The notes: generated by a model not told the origin, from the sequence alone. DNA of 64,000 nucleotides from an uncultured Clostridia bacterium (GCA_928721565.1 OV788638.1:124001-188000); one strand, 5' to 3'; shown: positions 34,953-45,543, numbered from the stretch's first letter. Translations and numbers: made by a program.

Positions 34953-36126
34953 AGCTGTTATGACTGCAAATATGCTTTCTTGTTAATTCCATTAAATTTA
35001 ATTTAGTAAATCCTTCCACCTGGGTTTTAGCTCTGTCTTGTTTTAAACTTTCTTTTAGCAACTTCTCAATCTTGTCTTTGTTTTCTTCTTTTTGCATGTC
35101 TATATAGTCTATAATTATTATTCCTCCGATATCACGCAATCTTAATTGTTTTGCAATTTCTATTGTTGCCTCATAGTTCACTTTGTATACAGTTTCTTCT
35201 AATGTACTTTTTCCTGTAAATTTACCAGAATTTACATCTATTGCAACTAATGCTTCTGTTTGATCTATTGTTATAAATCCTCCACAGCTTAGCCAAATTT
35301 TTCTTTGCTTAGATTTTTCTATTTGCTTTTCTAATTCATATTTTTCTAATAAGTTTTCTTCTATTTTTATTTTTATATTTTCTTGCATTCCTTCAATCAT
35401 TTCTTTGATTTCTTCATATTCTTTTTTATCATTTGTCATAATCATTTCTATTTTGTTTTCTGGTAAGTCTAATATTATTTTTTCTAAAATACTTGGGCTT
35501 TTATATAATAATTTAGGTGTGTTTGATTCTTTATCAAATTTTGTTTTTAATTTTTTCCATTTGTTTAAAAGTTGTTTTACATCTGCTTCTATTTCTTTAG
35601 AACTTTTCTTTACTGCTGCTGTTCTTACTATTGCTCCTGTATTTTCTGGAAGAAATTCTTTTATCATTTTTAATAATTTTTCTCTTTCTTCTTCATTTTC
35701 AATTTTTTGTGATATTGTCACTATATTGGTATTTGGCATTAATACAACATATTTTCCAGTTAGTTTTATGTGTGTTGATGTTCTTGCGCCTTTTTTGTCA
35801 TTACTATCTTTTTGAATTTGAACTAATATTTTTTGCCCTGTTTTTAATACATCTTTTATTTTTGTATCAACTCTTTTTTCTATTTTTTCATCAACTTGTG
35901 GTACAACATCTTTTACGTGTATAAAACTGTTTTTTTCTGTTCCTATATCTATAAATGCAGCTTGCATGCCTGGCACTATATCTTTTACTACTCCTAAATA
36001 TATGTTTCCTTCATTTCTTGCTTTCTGACTTTGTTCATTTTCTTCATATATTTCTACTAATTTACCATTTTCTACGGCTGCTATTATTTTTGTATCTTTA
36101 TTTTTATTTACTATTAATTCTATCAT
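34951..36126 (-). CDS. rng: Ribonuclease E/G family protein, C-terminally truncated
   Basis: Single-strand RNA endonuclease. 391 residues: an S1 domain near the N-terminus (GNIYLGVVKDIVPGMQAAF), the RNase H-like and DNase I-like core, with conserved VAIDVNSGKFTG and GGIIIIDYIDM. It stops at ELTRKHICSHNS. Normal members continue with about 20-60 more residues that include the CxxC zinc-link joining two subunits. That link is missing, and a hairpin occupies the position. Reduced dimerisation is plausible. pth lies directly upstream. Confidence 0.85.
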   Translation of the reverse strand: MIELIVNKNKDTKIIAAVENGKLVEIYEENEQSQKARNEGNIYLGVVKDIVPGMQAAFIDIGTEKNSFIHVKDVVPQVDEKIEKRVDTKIKDVLKTGQKILVQIQKDSNDKKGARTSTHIKLTGKYVVLMPNTNIVTISQKIENEEEREKLLKMIKEFLPENTGAIVRTAAVKKSSKEIEADVKQLLNKWKKLKTKFDKESNTPKLLYKSPSILEKIILDLPENKIEMIMTNDKKEYEEIKEMIEGMQENIKIKIEENLLEKYELEKQIEKSKQRKIWLSCGGFITIDQTEALVAIDVNSGKFTGKSTLEETVYKVNYEATIEIAKQLRLRDIGGIIIIDYIDMQKEENKDKIEKLLKESLKQDRAKTQVEGFTKLNLMELTRKHICSHNS

Positions 36127-36138
36127 GTCTTTACCTTT

Positions 36139-36696
36139 CTAATTTAATTTGTTCATTGCGGAATCTATTCCATTTTTTAAAACTTCTATTACTGCTTCTT
36201 TTGCGTTTTCCACACCTTCATTGAGTTTAGGTATTTCTTCTTCTGGTATTGCTCCTATTACATAATTTATTTCGTCCCCATTATGTTCAGGCCTTCCTAT
36301 TCCTACTCTTATTCTTGAAAGTTCTTCTGTTCCTAACATTTTTATTATAGATTTCATTCCATTATGTCCACCTGGTCCGCCTTTTTTTCGTATCTTGATT
36401 TTGCCTGGTTCAATGTCCATGTCATCATATATTACTAAAATTTCTTCTTTTTGAATTTTATAGAAATCAACAAACTGTTTTACGCATTCACCACTTAAGT
36501 TCATATATGTTTGTGGTTTTATTAATATCACTTTTTGCCCTTCTATTATTGCTGATTCATATAACCCTTGGAATTTATTTTTATTTATTTTTAGTCCATA
36601 TTGTTCTGCAATTTTATTTATTGCATTAAATCCCATATTATGTCTTGTTTTACTGTATTCTTCTTCTGGATTTCCTAATCCTATTATTAAATACAT
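36139..36696 (-). CDS. pth: Peptidyl-tRNA hydrolase
   Basis: Frees tRNAs from prematurely released peptidyl-tRNA. 185 residues with the catalytic-His motif GNPEEEYSKTRHNMGF, KPQTYMNLSG, and DDMDIEPGKIKIRKKGGPGGHNG. Full family length. Confidence 0.97.
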   Translation of the reverse strand: MYLIIGLGNPEEEYSKTRHNMGFNAINKIAEQYGLKINKNKFQGLYESAIIEGQKVILIKPQTYMNLSGECVKQFVDFYKIQKEEILVIYDDMDIEPGKIKIRKKGGPGGHNGMKSIIKMLGTEELSRIRVGIGRPEHNGDEINYVIGAIPEEEIPKLNEGVENAKEAVIEVLKNGIDSAMNKLN

Positions 36697-36776
36697 TTTT
36701 CTGCCTCTTTTCCATTATTTATCTATTATATTTTACATTGTTTTTGCGAATTTTTCAAGTATTTTTCTAAATTTAA

Positions 36777-36799
36777 TAGCGAGGCATAATGCCTCGCTA
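36777..36799. terminator. Hairpin terminator after the GH15 gene
   Basis: 10-bp stem TAGCGAGGCA/TGCCTCGCTA with a 3-base loop, directly after the GH15 stop. The T run is weak, so termination may be partial. Confidence 0.7.
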
Positions 36800-36806
36800 A
36801 ATATTA

Positions 36807-38705
36807 CTACATATTCATCAATTTTTCTAATACAATTATAAACATAGCATGTGACCAACCTAGTCCAATTACCCAATTAGGTTTTAAAGTATTATTATCT
36901 ATTTGTTCTCCCAATAAACTATGTTTTCCTGCAGTTTTTAAAACAAAATCAAAAGTCTCTTTTGCCTTTTTCTTTTCTCCATTTTCGAGATAATATAAAG
37001 TCATCCATAAATTAGCAATTGGCCAAGGAGCACCACCTCTATAATGATCATATTCAAATCTTTGATATCCACCTGTATATGTTCTAAGTCTTAAATTAAT
37101 ATTTTCAACTGTATTTAATACCTTTTTTTCTTTTGGCGAAAATACTCTAAATGGATAAACAGCTCCTAATAAACTAATATCAATTCTTTTATCATCTAAA
37201 TTTCTTACATAAGATTTTCTTGTATCATCATAAAAATTCTCTTCAATATATTTTTTTATTTCAGTTTGTACTTCTGTAATCTCTTTTATGTTTTTATTTA
37301 TCTTTTCTTCTTTAAGTCTATTGTTTTCAAAATCGGAAACATTTTTTCCTAATACTTTGTAAATATTAGTCATTGCATTAAATGCTGCAAATATGGCACA
37401 TAAAGAATATAAGTGAACACCTTCATACATTTCCCATAAATCATAGCTTACATGATATATTCCTGTTTTATCAAATAAATCTCTAACATATCTTTTTAGG
37501 AAATCAACTGCCTTTTCGCACATGTGAAGATTTGATTTCAAAAATTCTTCACTTTTTGTATATTCATAATGTGAATATACCCCATAGACAACACTTGCTG
37601 TTTCATCTATTTGATATCCCCAAGATGGGCCTAACTTTCCATCAGTATAAAAACGTTGTTCCCACATTCCGTTTTTGCTTTGTGTCATTCTACAGAAATT
37701 ACTGTAGAACTTTTCTGTTTCTTTTTTCATTTTTAAAATGTCTAGAGCTTTTGTTATAAACACTGCATCTCTAGGCCAACAATATGCATATCTTCCACAT
37801 TGTGTTAAATCCTCATCAACTTCTGGTGCTGCAATTATCCCTCCTGTTGTTTGATTTGTTAATAGTGGAAATAATAATATTGTTCTTCTATAAATATCTT
37901 GAATTTTTTCTTCATAGCTATTTTCAGGTTCTTTTAATCCCAAACCATTATGAGATTTGACATATTTTCTCCAATATGTTTTTGTATCTATATATTCTTT
38001 ATTAAAATCAATTCTCTTAATTCTTTCTATTTCATCTTCAAAGACTTGCATTGTTTTTTTGTTTTCATCTATGATAATACAAATTTCAAGTTCTTTCTTC
38101 TCTTCTGGTTTTATTATTCCTATGTCATAACTTATACTTGAGTCTTTAGACATTCCTATGTAGTCTTTTCCTCCAATAACTCCTGAACTGATTTTACTTT
38201 GACTATCATTAATTTGATGATTTAATAATTTTGTTGATTTTGCAAATGTAGCCACTGAAAAATCATGAGCATATTGAATCATTCCTGTATCAATTTTCAT
38301 TCCACTAACAAAGTTATTTTGATCAGACAATAATTCAGAATGTATTAAAAAATTTACATCTAAATCTATATTACTTTCATTTATAAAAGTATATTTTTTT
38401 ACAAGTATATCTTCTTTTATTGTAACAAAATCAGTTTGTAATATTTTTAAATTAAAATATGTGTTAGTTATTTCTGTATTTAATATGTTTGTATCTGTAT
38501 CATAATATTGTAAGTAAGTATTATTTATATCTTCATGTAAATTAATTAAACATGAATCATTTATTTTCATTCCAGTATGAAAATATTTTAAATATTGTCT
38601 ATTATCTTTATTAGGATATGATAGTCTTAACATTTCCCCTTTGCCTGAAAATGTTACTAGCATATTTTTATTTCCTATTATCCCTTCATTTAGGTATTTT
38701 TCCAT
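36807..38705 (-). CDS. Glycoside hydrolase family 15-like enzyme (glucoamylase/trehalase type)
   Basis: Likely cytoplasmic alpha-glucosidase acting on short alpha-glucans or trehalose. 632 residues: an N-terminal beta domain (about 1-250) and an (alpha/alpha)6 barrel with RYAYCWPRDAVFI near 307, MWEQRFYTDG, and a C-terminal GLGWSHAMFI. No signal peptide. It is transcribed with the beta-CASP nuclease gene, nine bases upstream. The exact substrate is unclear. Confidence 0.85.
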   Translation of the reverse strand: MEKYLNEGIIGNKNMLVTFSGKGEMLRLSYPNKDNRQYLKYFHTGMKINDSCLINLHEDINNTYLQYYDTDTNILNTEITNTYFNLKILQTDFVTIKEDILVKKYTFINESNIDLDVNFLIHSELLSDQNNFVSGMKIDTGMIQYAHDFSVATFAKSTKLLNHQINDSQSKISSGVIGGKDYIGMSKDSSISYDIGIIKPEEKKELEICIIIDENKKTMQVFEDEIERIKRIDFNKEYIDTKTYWRKYVKSHNGLGLKEPENSYEEKIQDIYRRTILLFPLLTNQTTGGIIAAPEVDEDLTQCGRYAYCWPRDAVFITKALDILKMKKETEKFYSNFCRMTQSKNGMWEQRFYTDGKLGPSWGYQIDETASVVYGVYSHYEYTKSEEFLKSNLHMCEKAVDFLKRYVRDLFDKTGIYHVSYDLWEMYEGVHLYSLCAIFAAFNAMTNIYKVLGKNVSDFENNRLKEEKINKNIKEITEVQTEIKKYIEENFYDDTRKSYVRNLDDKRIDISLLGAVYPFRVFSPKEKKVLNTVENINLRLRTYTGGYQRFEYDHYRGGAPWPIANLWMTLYYLENGEKKKAKETFDFVLKTAGKHSLLGEQIDNNTLKPNWVIGLGWSHAMFIIVLEKLMNM

Positions 38706-38714
38706 TGTATTTCT

Positions 38715-40358
38715 CTACCCTTCTATTATATTTAGAATTTGTTTTTCCAAATCCTTAATTTTTTCGTTTATTCTAAACATATCTTCATCACGTAAATTTG
38801 TATCTTCAACATCTTCTTTAACACTTGCATCCATATCATTTATTTCATGTTGTAATTTATTCAATCTTGCTAAAATTTCTTGTCTCATGCTCTTAGCTTT
38901 TCTAATTCTAAGTTTGTTTACAAGTTTTGTTTCACCAGTTAGTTCATATGTTTCGCCATATTCAGGAATAGTAACTCCTATTCCTGTCCCTTCTAGAATT
39001 TTATCTCTTAATACCTCTTGTGATTCTTCTTCTCCATGTACTAAAAATATGTGTGTTGGTTTTGATATAAATGAATATACAAAATTCATTAACCATTCTT
39101 GGTCTGCATGTCCTGAATATCCTTCAATATATTCAATTCTTGCATTTACAGCAAATTCTTCTCCAAATATTGTAACTTTTTTTGCACCATTTACTATTGA
39201 ATATCCTAGCGTTCCTGGTGCTTGGTATCCTACAAATAATATTGTACTATTAGGATTCCAAATGTTGTGTTTTAAATGATGTTTTATTCTTCCAACATCA
39301 CACATTCCACTAGCAGAAATTATTATTGATGATTCTGGACTTTCGTTTAATGCTTTTGATTCATCCGCAGTTTGTGTGAATTTTAATCCTGGGAATTCTA
39401 ATGGATTATCTCCTCTTTCCATTTCTTCTTTTATTTCATCATCAAAAAGTTCTGTATTTTGTTTAAATATTTCTGTTGCAGATATTGCAAGTGGACTGTC
39501 TACATATACTGGTACTTTCATTAATGTTTTATATTTTCTCATAAATTCAGCATCACTTGTATTTTCTTTTATTTTATTTAGTTCATATAATATTTCTTGG
39601 GTTCTTCCTACTGCAAATGATGGTATAACTACTGTTCCTCCATTATCAATTGTTTCTGATACTATGTTTAAAAACAATTCTGCTTTTTGATTATTTTTTA
39701 TATGTAATCTACTTCCATATGTTGATTCCATTACTAAATAATCAGCTGTATCTATCATTGTAGGAGAGCTTAATAATGGAATATCATTGTTACCTAAATC
39801 TCCAGAAAATACAGCTTTTGTTTCTTTTCCATCTTCTTTAACCCAAATTTCTATTATACTTGATCCTAGCATATGTCCAGCATCATTAAATCTAACATTT
39901 ATATTCTCATCTATTTGAATTATTTCGTCATATTTTACTGGAACAAATAATTCTTGGCTGTTTATTGCATCTTCTGCTGTGTATAATGGTGGTAATGGTG
40001 ATTCACCTTTTCTTATTCTTTTTTTGTTTTTCCATTCTGATTCCATTTCTTGTATGTGTCCACTATCTGGCAACATTATTCCACATAAGTCACATGTTGC
40101 TTTATGTGCATATATTGGACCTTTGAATCCTTCATTATATAATTTAGGAATTCTTCCTGAATGGTCTATATGGGCATGTGTTAATAGCATAAAATCAATT
40201 TCAGCAGGATTATAGTCAAATGGATTATAATTTTCCATTTCTAATTCAGCTTTGCCTTGATACATTCCACAGTCTACTAAAAATCTTTTTCCTGCTGCTT
40301 CTACTAAAAAGTTTGATCCTGTAACCATTTTGGTTGCACCTAAAAATGTTATTTTCAT
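38715..40358 (-). CDS. Beta-CASP metallo-beta-lactamase fold RNase
   Basis: Predicted RNA-processing nuclease related to YSH1/CPSF-73-type and KH-lacking bacterial enzymes. 547 residues: the metal motif THAHIDHSGRIP near residue 60, a histidine in AGHMLGSS and an aspartate in FSGDLG, the beta-CASP domain, and the C-terminal GHADQEWLMNFV and FLVHGEEES motifs. A helical C-terminal tail of about 50 residues follows. Confidence 0.9.
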   Translation of the reverse strand: MKITFLGATKMVTGSNFLVEAAGKRFLVDCGMYQGKAELEMENYNPFDYNPAEIDFMLLTHAHIDHSGRIPKLYNEGFKGPIYAHKATCDLCGIMLPDSGHIQEMESEWKNKKRIRKGESPLPPLYTAEDAINSQELFVPVKYDEIIQIDENINVRFNDAGHMLGSSIIEIWVKEDGKETKAVFSGDLGNNDIPLLSSPTMIDTADYLVMESTYGSRLHIKNNQKAELFLNIVSETIDNGGTVVIPSFAVGRTQEILYELNKIKENTSDAEFMRKYKTLMKVPVYVDSPLAISATEIFKQNTELFDDEIKEEMERGDNPLEFPGLKFTQTADESKALNESPESSIIISASGMCDVGRIKHHLKHNIWNPNSTILFVGYQAPGTLGYSIVNGAKKVTIFGEEFAVNARIEYIEGYSGHADQEWLMNFVYSFISKPTHIFLVHGEEESQEVLRDKILEGTGIGVTIPEYGETYELTGETKLVNKLRIRKAKSMRQEILARLNKLQHEINDMDASVKEDVEDTNLRDEDMFRINEKIKDLEKQILNIIEG

Positions 40359-40396
40359 AAGTTATTTTCCCTTTCTTTGGCACTATATTTGCACCA

Positions 40397-41920
40397 CTAC
40401 ATAAATATTTTTATCTTTTTATTTTTCTTTGTCTCTCCTATTGACTTTATTTCAAATCTTTCTTCTGTTACATTTTCATCAAATATTTGTACATAACATT
40501 TGTCATTTATATTTTCTACTTTAAAATATAATTCCTCTAGCATTATAATTCTTGTTTCAAATAAATGCCTCATTATTTCAAAAGGAACCTTTGATATTAC
40601 TCTTTTTTCAATCGCTTTTTTTACCAAAATTTTTTCTGTTTTTATTATATCTTTTTCTAAGTCTTTTATATCTTTTACATTATTTTCTAAGTCAAATGGT
40701 AAACACATAAAATACCTGAATTGATAAATTAATTTCAAAATTTCTTCTTGTTCTTCAATACTTTTTATTTTTAAATTCAAACATTGTAAAATGTCTTTTA
40801 CAAAATTAATTAATAATTCTTTTTTTTGCTCTTTTGTTATTTTACTAATTTTTAGTCTGTTTTTCTTTTGCTCTAATTTATTTTTTTCTTGTACATAATT
40901 TGTTGGATTTAACATATAATTATCTTCATTTATTTCATTTAATAATTTCTTTTTTTGGTCATTCAATTCTTTTTGTAACACTTTTATATTAAATATTTTC
41001 TTTTCAATTGGAGCTTCTCTATTTCTTTTTTCGTATTCTGCTTTTAATCTTGTTTTTTGTCCTAATATTTTTTCAATATCTTTTAATTGTTTCATTGCTT
41101 GTTTTCTATGCTCTGATATTTTTTCTATATTTGCTTCTGTATTGTCATATTCTTTTAGTTTTTCATCTAACTCTTTTAATTTTTGTTTTATATCTTTAGC
41201 AAACTCTTTATTTTCTTTTACATCATTTATAATTGCTATATTTATTAATAATTTTTTTAAATCTTCTACTAGTTTTTTTCCATACTTTTTATTTTCATTT
41301 GATATTACTTCAAAATAATCAATTATTCCATCTTTATCTTGAACCCAATTATCTAAAAATTCTTTACCAAATACTATTTGCAATGTTTGATATATCAAAT
41401 TTGCATCAATATTTTCTATTTCTTTTTTTATTGTTGTCCAAGACCATCCATTAAAGTCCCTCAAGACTTCTACTCTATCTATGTTCTTTCCTATGTTTAT
41501 AAAGTCTGATACTGCAATTGTTGCTTCTTCATATTTATTATTTAGTATTTTTTTATTATTTGATTTTTTTTCTATAGCATACAATAATTTTTCTTCTATT
41601 GGATAAGTTACTATCTCTTTTTCTCCAATATAAAATTTCTTTTTCTTTAGTTCCTTTTGTATCTCTTCTTCTTCTAATTTTTGGTTTACTTTAACTACAC
41701 TTATTTTGTCACATTTTTTTTTGATGTTTAATATTAATTGATCTACATATTGTTCTTCACTCTGATCAATTCCTTTTGCTTTTTGGTAGTCTTTATATGA
41801 AACTTCTATTTTATATAGTATTCCTTGGAGAAGATTTTTTGCCTGTTCATCAAATTGTTTTTCATCTAATATTTTTTCTAATTCTTCATTTTTATCTTTT
41901 TTTATTATTTTCTTAAACAT
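40397..41920 (-). CDS. Coiled-coil protein of unknown function
   Basis: 507 residues, Lys/Glu/Ile-rich, with long predicted coiled coils (about 220-370) and no signal peptide or membrane segment. I recognise no family. Between ftsK and the beta-CASP gene on the same strand, 27 bases after ftsK, so probably cotranscribed. Confidence 0.6.
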   Translation of the reverse strand: MFKKIIKKDKNEELEKILDEKQFDEQAKNLLQGILYKIEVSYKDYQKAKGIDQSEEQYVDQLILNIKKKCDKISVVKVNQKLEEEEIQKELKKKKFYIGEKEIVTYPIEEKLLYAIEKKSNNKKILNNKYEEATIAVSDFINIGKNIDRVEVLRDFNGWSWTTIKKEIENIDANLIYQTLQIVFGKEFLDNWVQDKDGIIDYFEVISNENKKYGKKLVEDLKKLLINIAIINDVKENKEFAKDIKQKLKELDEKLKEYDNTEANIEKISEHRKQAMKQLKDIEKILGQKTRLKAEYEKRNREAPIEKKIFNIKVLQKELNDQKKKLLNEINEDNYMLNPTNYVQEKNKLEQKKNRLKISKITKEQKKELLINFVKDILQCLNLKIKSIEEQEEILKLIYQFRYFMCLPFDLENNVKDIKDLEKDIIKTEKILVKKAIEKRVISKVPFEIMRHLFETRIIMLEELYFKVENINDKCYVQIFDENVTEERFEIKSIGETKKNKKIKIFM

Positions 41921-41947
41921 GCCTTCTCCTTTCTTTTGAATAATTTG

Positions 41948-44377
41948 TTATGCTTCTTTGACTTCTGTTCCCATTTTTAACTCTTGTAATTTTTCAAGAG
42001 TCATAAGAACTTGACGAGGCTTACTACCTTGATATCCAGATATAACGCCTCTTTCTTCCATCTGATCAATAATTCTACCTGCTCTAGCATATCCAACTTT
42101 AAATTTTCTTTGTATAAATGACGTTGAAGCTTGTCCTGTTTCTACAACAACATCTATAGCATCCATTAAGAATGGATCTGTATCATCATCAGGGTCTTGT
42201 TGTCCTTGTGATATTTCTTTGTCTGTTTTATTGCCATTTTCGATTGTTTCTAAGATATCTTCGTTATAAGTAGCTTCACCATTTGATTTTACAAATGATA
42301 CAATTTTTTCAACCTCATCATCAGATACAAATGCTCCTTGAACTCTAACTGGCTTTGGAGCACCTGATGGATAAAATAGCATATCACCTTTTCCTAATAA
42401 TTTTTCTGCCCCTACTTGATCTAGTATTGTTCTTGAATCTACTTGTGATGATACTGCAAATGCAATCCTTGATGGAATATTTGCTTTAATTATACCTGTA
42501 ATTACATCAACTGATGGACGTTGTGTTGCAATTATTAAATGCATTCCAGCTGCTCTCGCTTTTTGTGCTAATCTACAAATTGAGTCTTCTACTTCTTTTG
42601 CTGCTACCATCATTAAATCTGCTAACTCGTCTATTATTATTACTATTTGTGGTAATGTTCCAATTCCTTCTTTTTCTGCCATTGCATTATACCCTTTTAA
42701 ATCTCTAACTCCTTTTTGAGCAAATAAATTATATCTATTGTCCATTTCTTGTACAGCCCAAGCTAATGCTCCTGCTGCTTTTTTAGGGTCTGTTACTACT
42801 GGTATTAATAAATGTGGAATTCCATTATAAACAGATAGTTCTACAACTTTTGGATCAACCATTACAAATTTAACTTCGCTTGGTTTTGCTTTATAAATTA
42901 TACTTGTAATTATTGTGTTTATACATACACTCTTTCCTGAACCTGTTGCACCTGCAATTAGTGCATGTGGCATTTTTGCGATATCTGCTATTTCCATATT
43001 TCCTGCAACATCTTTTCCTAATGCTACACTTAATTTTGATTTACTATCTTGGAATGAATCACTTTCTACAACATCTCTAAAATGTACTGTTTCTTTTTCA
43101 GTATTTGGCACTTCTATTCCAACTGCTTGTTTTCCCGGAATTGGTGCTTCTATTCTTATTGTTTCTGCTGCTAAATTTAATGCTATATCATCAGCCAAAT
43201 TTGCTATTTTGCTTACACGTACTCCTTCTGCTGGTTTTAGTTCATATCTCGTAATTGCTGGCCCTACTGATACATTTTCTACTTTTGCTTGTACACCAAA
43301 ACTATATAAAGTTTTTTGAAGTCTAGTTGCTACATCTGTTAGAGCTTTTGCTCCTCCTTTTATTGCTTTTTTTGTTCCTTTACTTAATAGCTCTACAGGT
43401 GGGTATTCATAATGTTCATCTTCCACTGCTACTGCATGTTCCAATTGTAATACTTCTTTTACTTTCTCTTCTTTTGTTTCTTCTTCTTTTTTAAATAAAT
43501 TGCCTTCTATAAAATCTGGTTCCATTTTTTGCTTTTCTTCTATTCCTAATGGAACTAAATCCTCTTTTTCATGTTTGAATTTTTTTCTTCCTTTTCGAGG
43601 TTCTTCTTCAATAGTTCTTCCATTTAAGTTTATTTTGATTTGTTCAACTTCTTCTGATTCTTTTGGTTCTTCTATTTCTAAATATGCTTTTCGATTTTCA
43701 TTTATATTTTTAGCTCTTTTACTTTCTTTTTGAATTTGCATTCTTTCTGCTTTTCTAGCTTCCATTTTGGCAGCTTTTCTTTCTTCTCTTGCTTGAATTT
43801 TTTCTTCTTGTCTTTCTTTTCTATTTTCTACTCCAGACTGAATCCAATTGCCTAAAATTTCTGAAATGTCTATTCCAAATGTTACTGCAAATAATACTAA
43901 TGATGCTCCTACACTTAGTATTATAGTTCCTACTTTTCCAAATAATTTAAATAATGGTACTGCTGCAATTGTCCCCAGGGCTCCTCCTCCTATATTATTT
44001 TCTCCTAAGGCATAGGCATCTTTTACAACTTCAGAAATATTTTGTTCTATATTAACTTCACCATTATATATTTCATATACACTAAGAATTACTGCTATAA
44101 ATATTAATAATAACGCATATTGCAATATTTTTGATGATATATATCCATCATCATCTTTACAAGCCATCTTTATTGATACAGCAAATGCTCCTATTGGTAC
44201 TACATATTTTATTATTCCAAACATTCCACCAAAAAAGTCACTAAGTACTATTCCTATATATCCTGATTCTGTATATATTAATACTGTTAGTAAAATGCTC
44301 AATATTATTGTTATAATCAGTCCTAAATCTATAGATTGTTTTTTAGTTCTTCTACCTTTACTTTTTCTTTTTGCCAT
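41948..44377 (-). CDS. ftsK: DNA translocase FtsK/SpoIIIE
   Basis: Hexameric DNA pump that clears the chromosome from the septum or moves it into the forespore. 809 residues: four membrane segments in the first 175, a charged linker (about 180-330), the alpha/beta RecA-like motor with Walker A GATGSGKSVCIN and Walker B IVIIIDELADLM, and a C-terminal winged-helix gamma domain (FIQRKFKVGYARAGRIIDQM) that reads polarity sequences. Confidence 0.95.
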   Translation of the reverse strand: MAKRKSKGRRTKKQSIDLGLIITIILSILLTVLIYTESGYIGIVLSDFFGGMFGIIKYVVPIGAFAVSIKMACKDDDGYISSKILQYALLLIFIAVILSVYEIYNGEVNIEQNISEVVKDAYALGENNIGGGALGTIAAVPLFKLFGKVGTIILSVGASLVLFAVTFGIDISEILGNWIQSGVENRKERQEEKIQAREERKAAKMEARKAERMQIQKESKRAKNINENRKAYLEIEEPKESEEVEQIKINLNGRTIEEEPRKGRKKFKHEKEDLVPLGIEEKQKMEPDFIEGNLFKKEEETKEEKVKEVLQLEHAVAVEDEHYEYPPVELLSKGTKKAIKGGAKALTDVATRLQKTLYSFGVQAKVENVSVGPAITRYELKPAEGVRVSKIANLADDIALNLAAETIRIEAPIPGKQAVGIEVPNTEKETVHFRDVVESDSFQDSKSKLSVALGKDVAGNMEIADIAKMPHALIAGATGSGKSVCINTIITSIIYKAKPSEVKFVMVDPKVVELSVYNGIPHLLIPVVTDPKKAAGALAWAVQEMDNRYNLFAQKGVRDLKGYNAMAEKEGIGTLPQIVIIIDELADLMMVAAKEVEDSICRLAQKARAAGMHLIIATQRPSVDVITGIIKANIPSRIAFAVSSQVDSRTILDQVGAEKLLGKGDMLFYPSGAPKPVRVQGAFVSDDEVEKIVSFVKSNGEATYNEDILETIENGNKTDKEISQGQQDPDDDTDPFLMDAIDVVVETGQASTSFIQRKFKVGYARAGRIIDQMEERGVISGYQGSKPRQVLMTLEKLQELKMGTEVKEA

Positions 44378-44424
44378 TTTTTCTACTTCCTTTCGAAAAT
44401 TTCCTCAAACTAATTCGGTTAAAA

Positions 44425-44460
44425 GGGACACTCCCTTCTTTTTCTTGAAAGGCGTGCCCC
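44425..44460. other. GC-rich hairpin upstream of ftsK
   Basis: GGGACACTCCCTT and AAGGCGTGCCCC form an imperfect 14-bp stem, with an A/T-rich tract on each side. GGGACA also occurs in the 51-bp repeat units, but the rest does not match. Could be an attenuator or a decayed repeat. Confidence 0.5.
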
Positions 44461-44469
44461 CAATTTTTT

Positions 44470-44973
44470 TTATTGAAGTTCCTTTTTACTATTTTGAATT
44501 GTTTTTATTGTATCTTCTAATGATATTTCCATTAAATTAACTGCCTGTCCAAGATTCTTTTCTAAATTAGCCAATGTATCTGTTAAGACTTTTTCTGTTG
44601 AGTCTAGTAATGTATTAGCATATTCTTTTGTTCCTTGAGAAATCTCCCTTGACATTTGATTTGCAGTTTCTATTATTTCAGCCTTTTGTTCATATGCTTT
44701 TCTAGTTATTTCATGCTCGTCAATCATAGAAATAATTCTATTTTCTGCTTCTTTAACTATTCCATCAGCTTCTTTTTGGGCTTCAACTAATATTCTTTGT
44801 CTCTCTTCTTTTACCCATTTTGCTTGTTTTAATTCATCTGGTAATTTTATTCTTATTTCTTTTATTATTTCCAGCATTTCTTCTTTATCCACCATTCCTT
44901 TATTAGTGAATGGTAGATTTTTACTGTTTTCTAATATATCCTCTAATGATTCTAATAATGTAAAAATTTCCAT
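44470..44973 (-). CDS. Coiled-coil protein with ATPase subunit-b-like helices
   Basis: 167 residues, nearly all alpha-helical. A helical region at 60-130 (QRILVEAQKEADGIVKEAE) resembles F-type ATPase subunit b or DivIVA-like helices, but there is no membrane segment. Such proteins occur next to rsmD in many clostridia, as here (three bases apart). Function unknown. Confidence 0.65.
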   Translation of the reverse strand: MEIFTLLESLEDILENSKNLPFTNKGMVDKEEMLEIIKEIRIKLPDELKQAKWVKEERQRILVEAQKEADGIVKEAENRIISMIDEHEITRKAYEQKAEIIETANQMSREISQGTKEYANTLLDSTEKVLTDTLANLEKNLGQAVNLMEISLEDTIKTIQNSKKELQ

Positions 44974-44976
44974 CGT

Positions 44977-45543
44977 TTACCCCTTTCTAGGCATTCCTAA
45001 TTTAAGAAATATTATTGTTGCTCTTCCATATTTTCTTTTGTCAACAATTCGTACTTCCATGTTTTCAATCTCTCTTAATATTCTTTTTTCATCATCGGTT
45101 TCTATAATTATAATACTTTCATTATTGATTATCTTAAACTCAATTATTTTTTTTATTGATTTCGCTATATAATCTGTTGCATAAGGTGGATCAATATATA
45201 TTATATCAAATTGTTGATTTTTGATTTTTTCTAAGCAGGTAATAAAATCAACATTCATAATTTGAGCGTTATCTTCCATATGAGTTTTCTTTATGTTTTT
45301 CTTTATTATTTCTATAGCCTCTTTTGAGTTATCACATAAAACTGCCTTTTCGGCTCCTCTGCTTAAAAACTCCAACCCTATTGCACCACTTCCAGAAAAT
45401 AAATCTAATATTTTTGCTCCTTCAATTTCATTTTGTATTATATTAAATATAGATTCTTTCACTCTATCAAGTGTAGGCCTTGTATTTGTACCTTCTAACG
45501 TATATAATTTTGTTCCTTTTGCTTTTCCACTTATTATTCTCAT
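44977..45543 (-). CDS. rsmD: 16S rRNA (guanine-966-N2)-methyltransferase
   Basis: Methylates G966 of 16S rRNA. 188 residues with the SAM motif ILDLFSGSGAIGLEFLSRGA and the catalytic IIYIDPPYA. Standard length. Followed at once by the helical 167-residue gene. Confidence 0.96.
   Translation of the reverse strand: MRIISGKAKGTKLYTLEGTNTRPTLDRVKESIFNIIQNEIEGAKILDLFSGSGAIGLEFLSRGAEKAVLCDNSKEAIEIIKKNIKKTHMEDNAQIMNVDFITCLEKIKNQQFDIIYIDPPYATDYIAKSIKKIIEFKIINNESIIIIETDDEKRILREIENMEVRIVDKRKYGRATIIFLKLGMPRKG

Noticed and set aside
44378..44469. Plus-strand terminator at 44425-44460
   Set aside because: No plus-strand gene precedes it; it is listed only as a hairpin.
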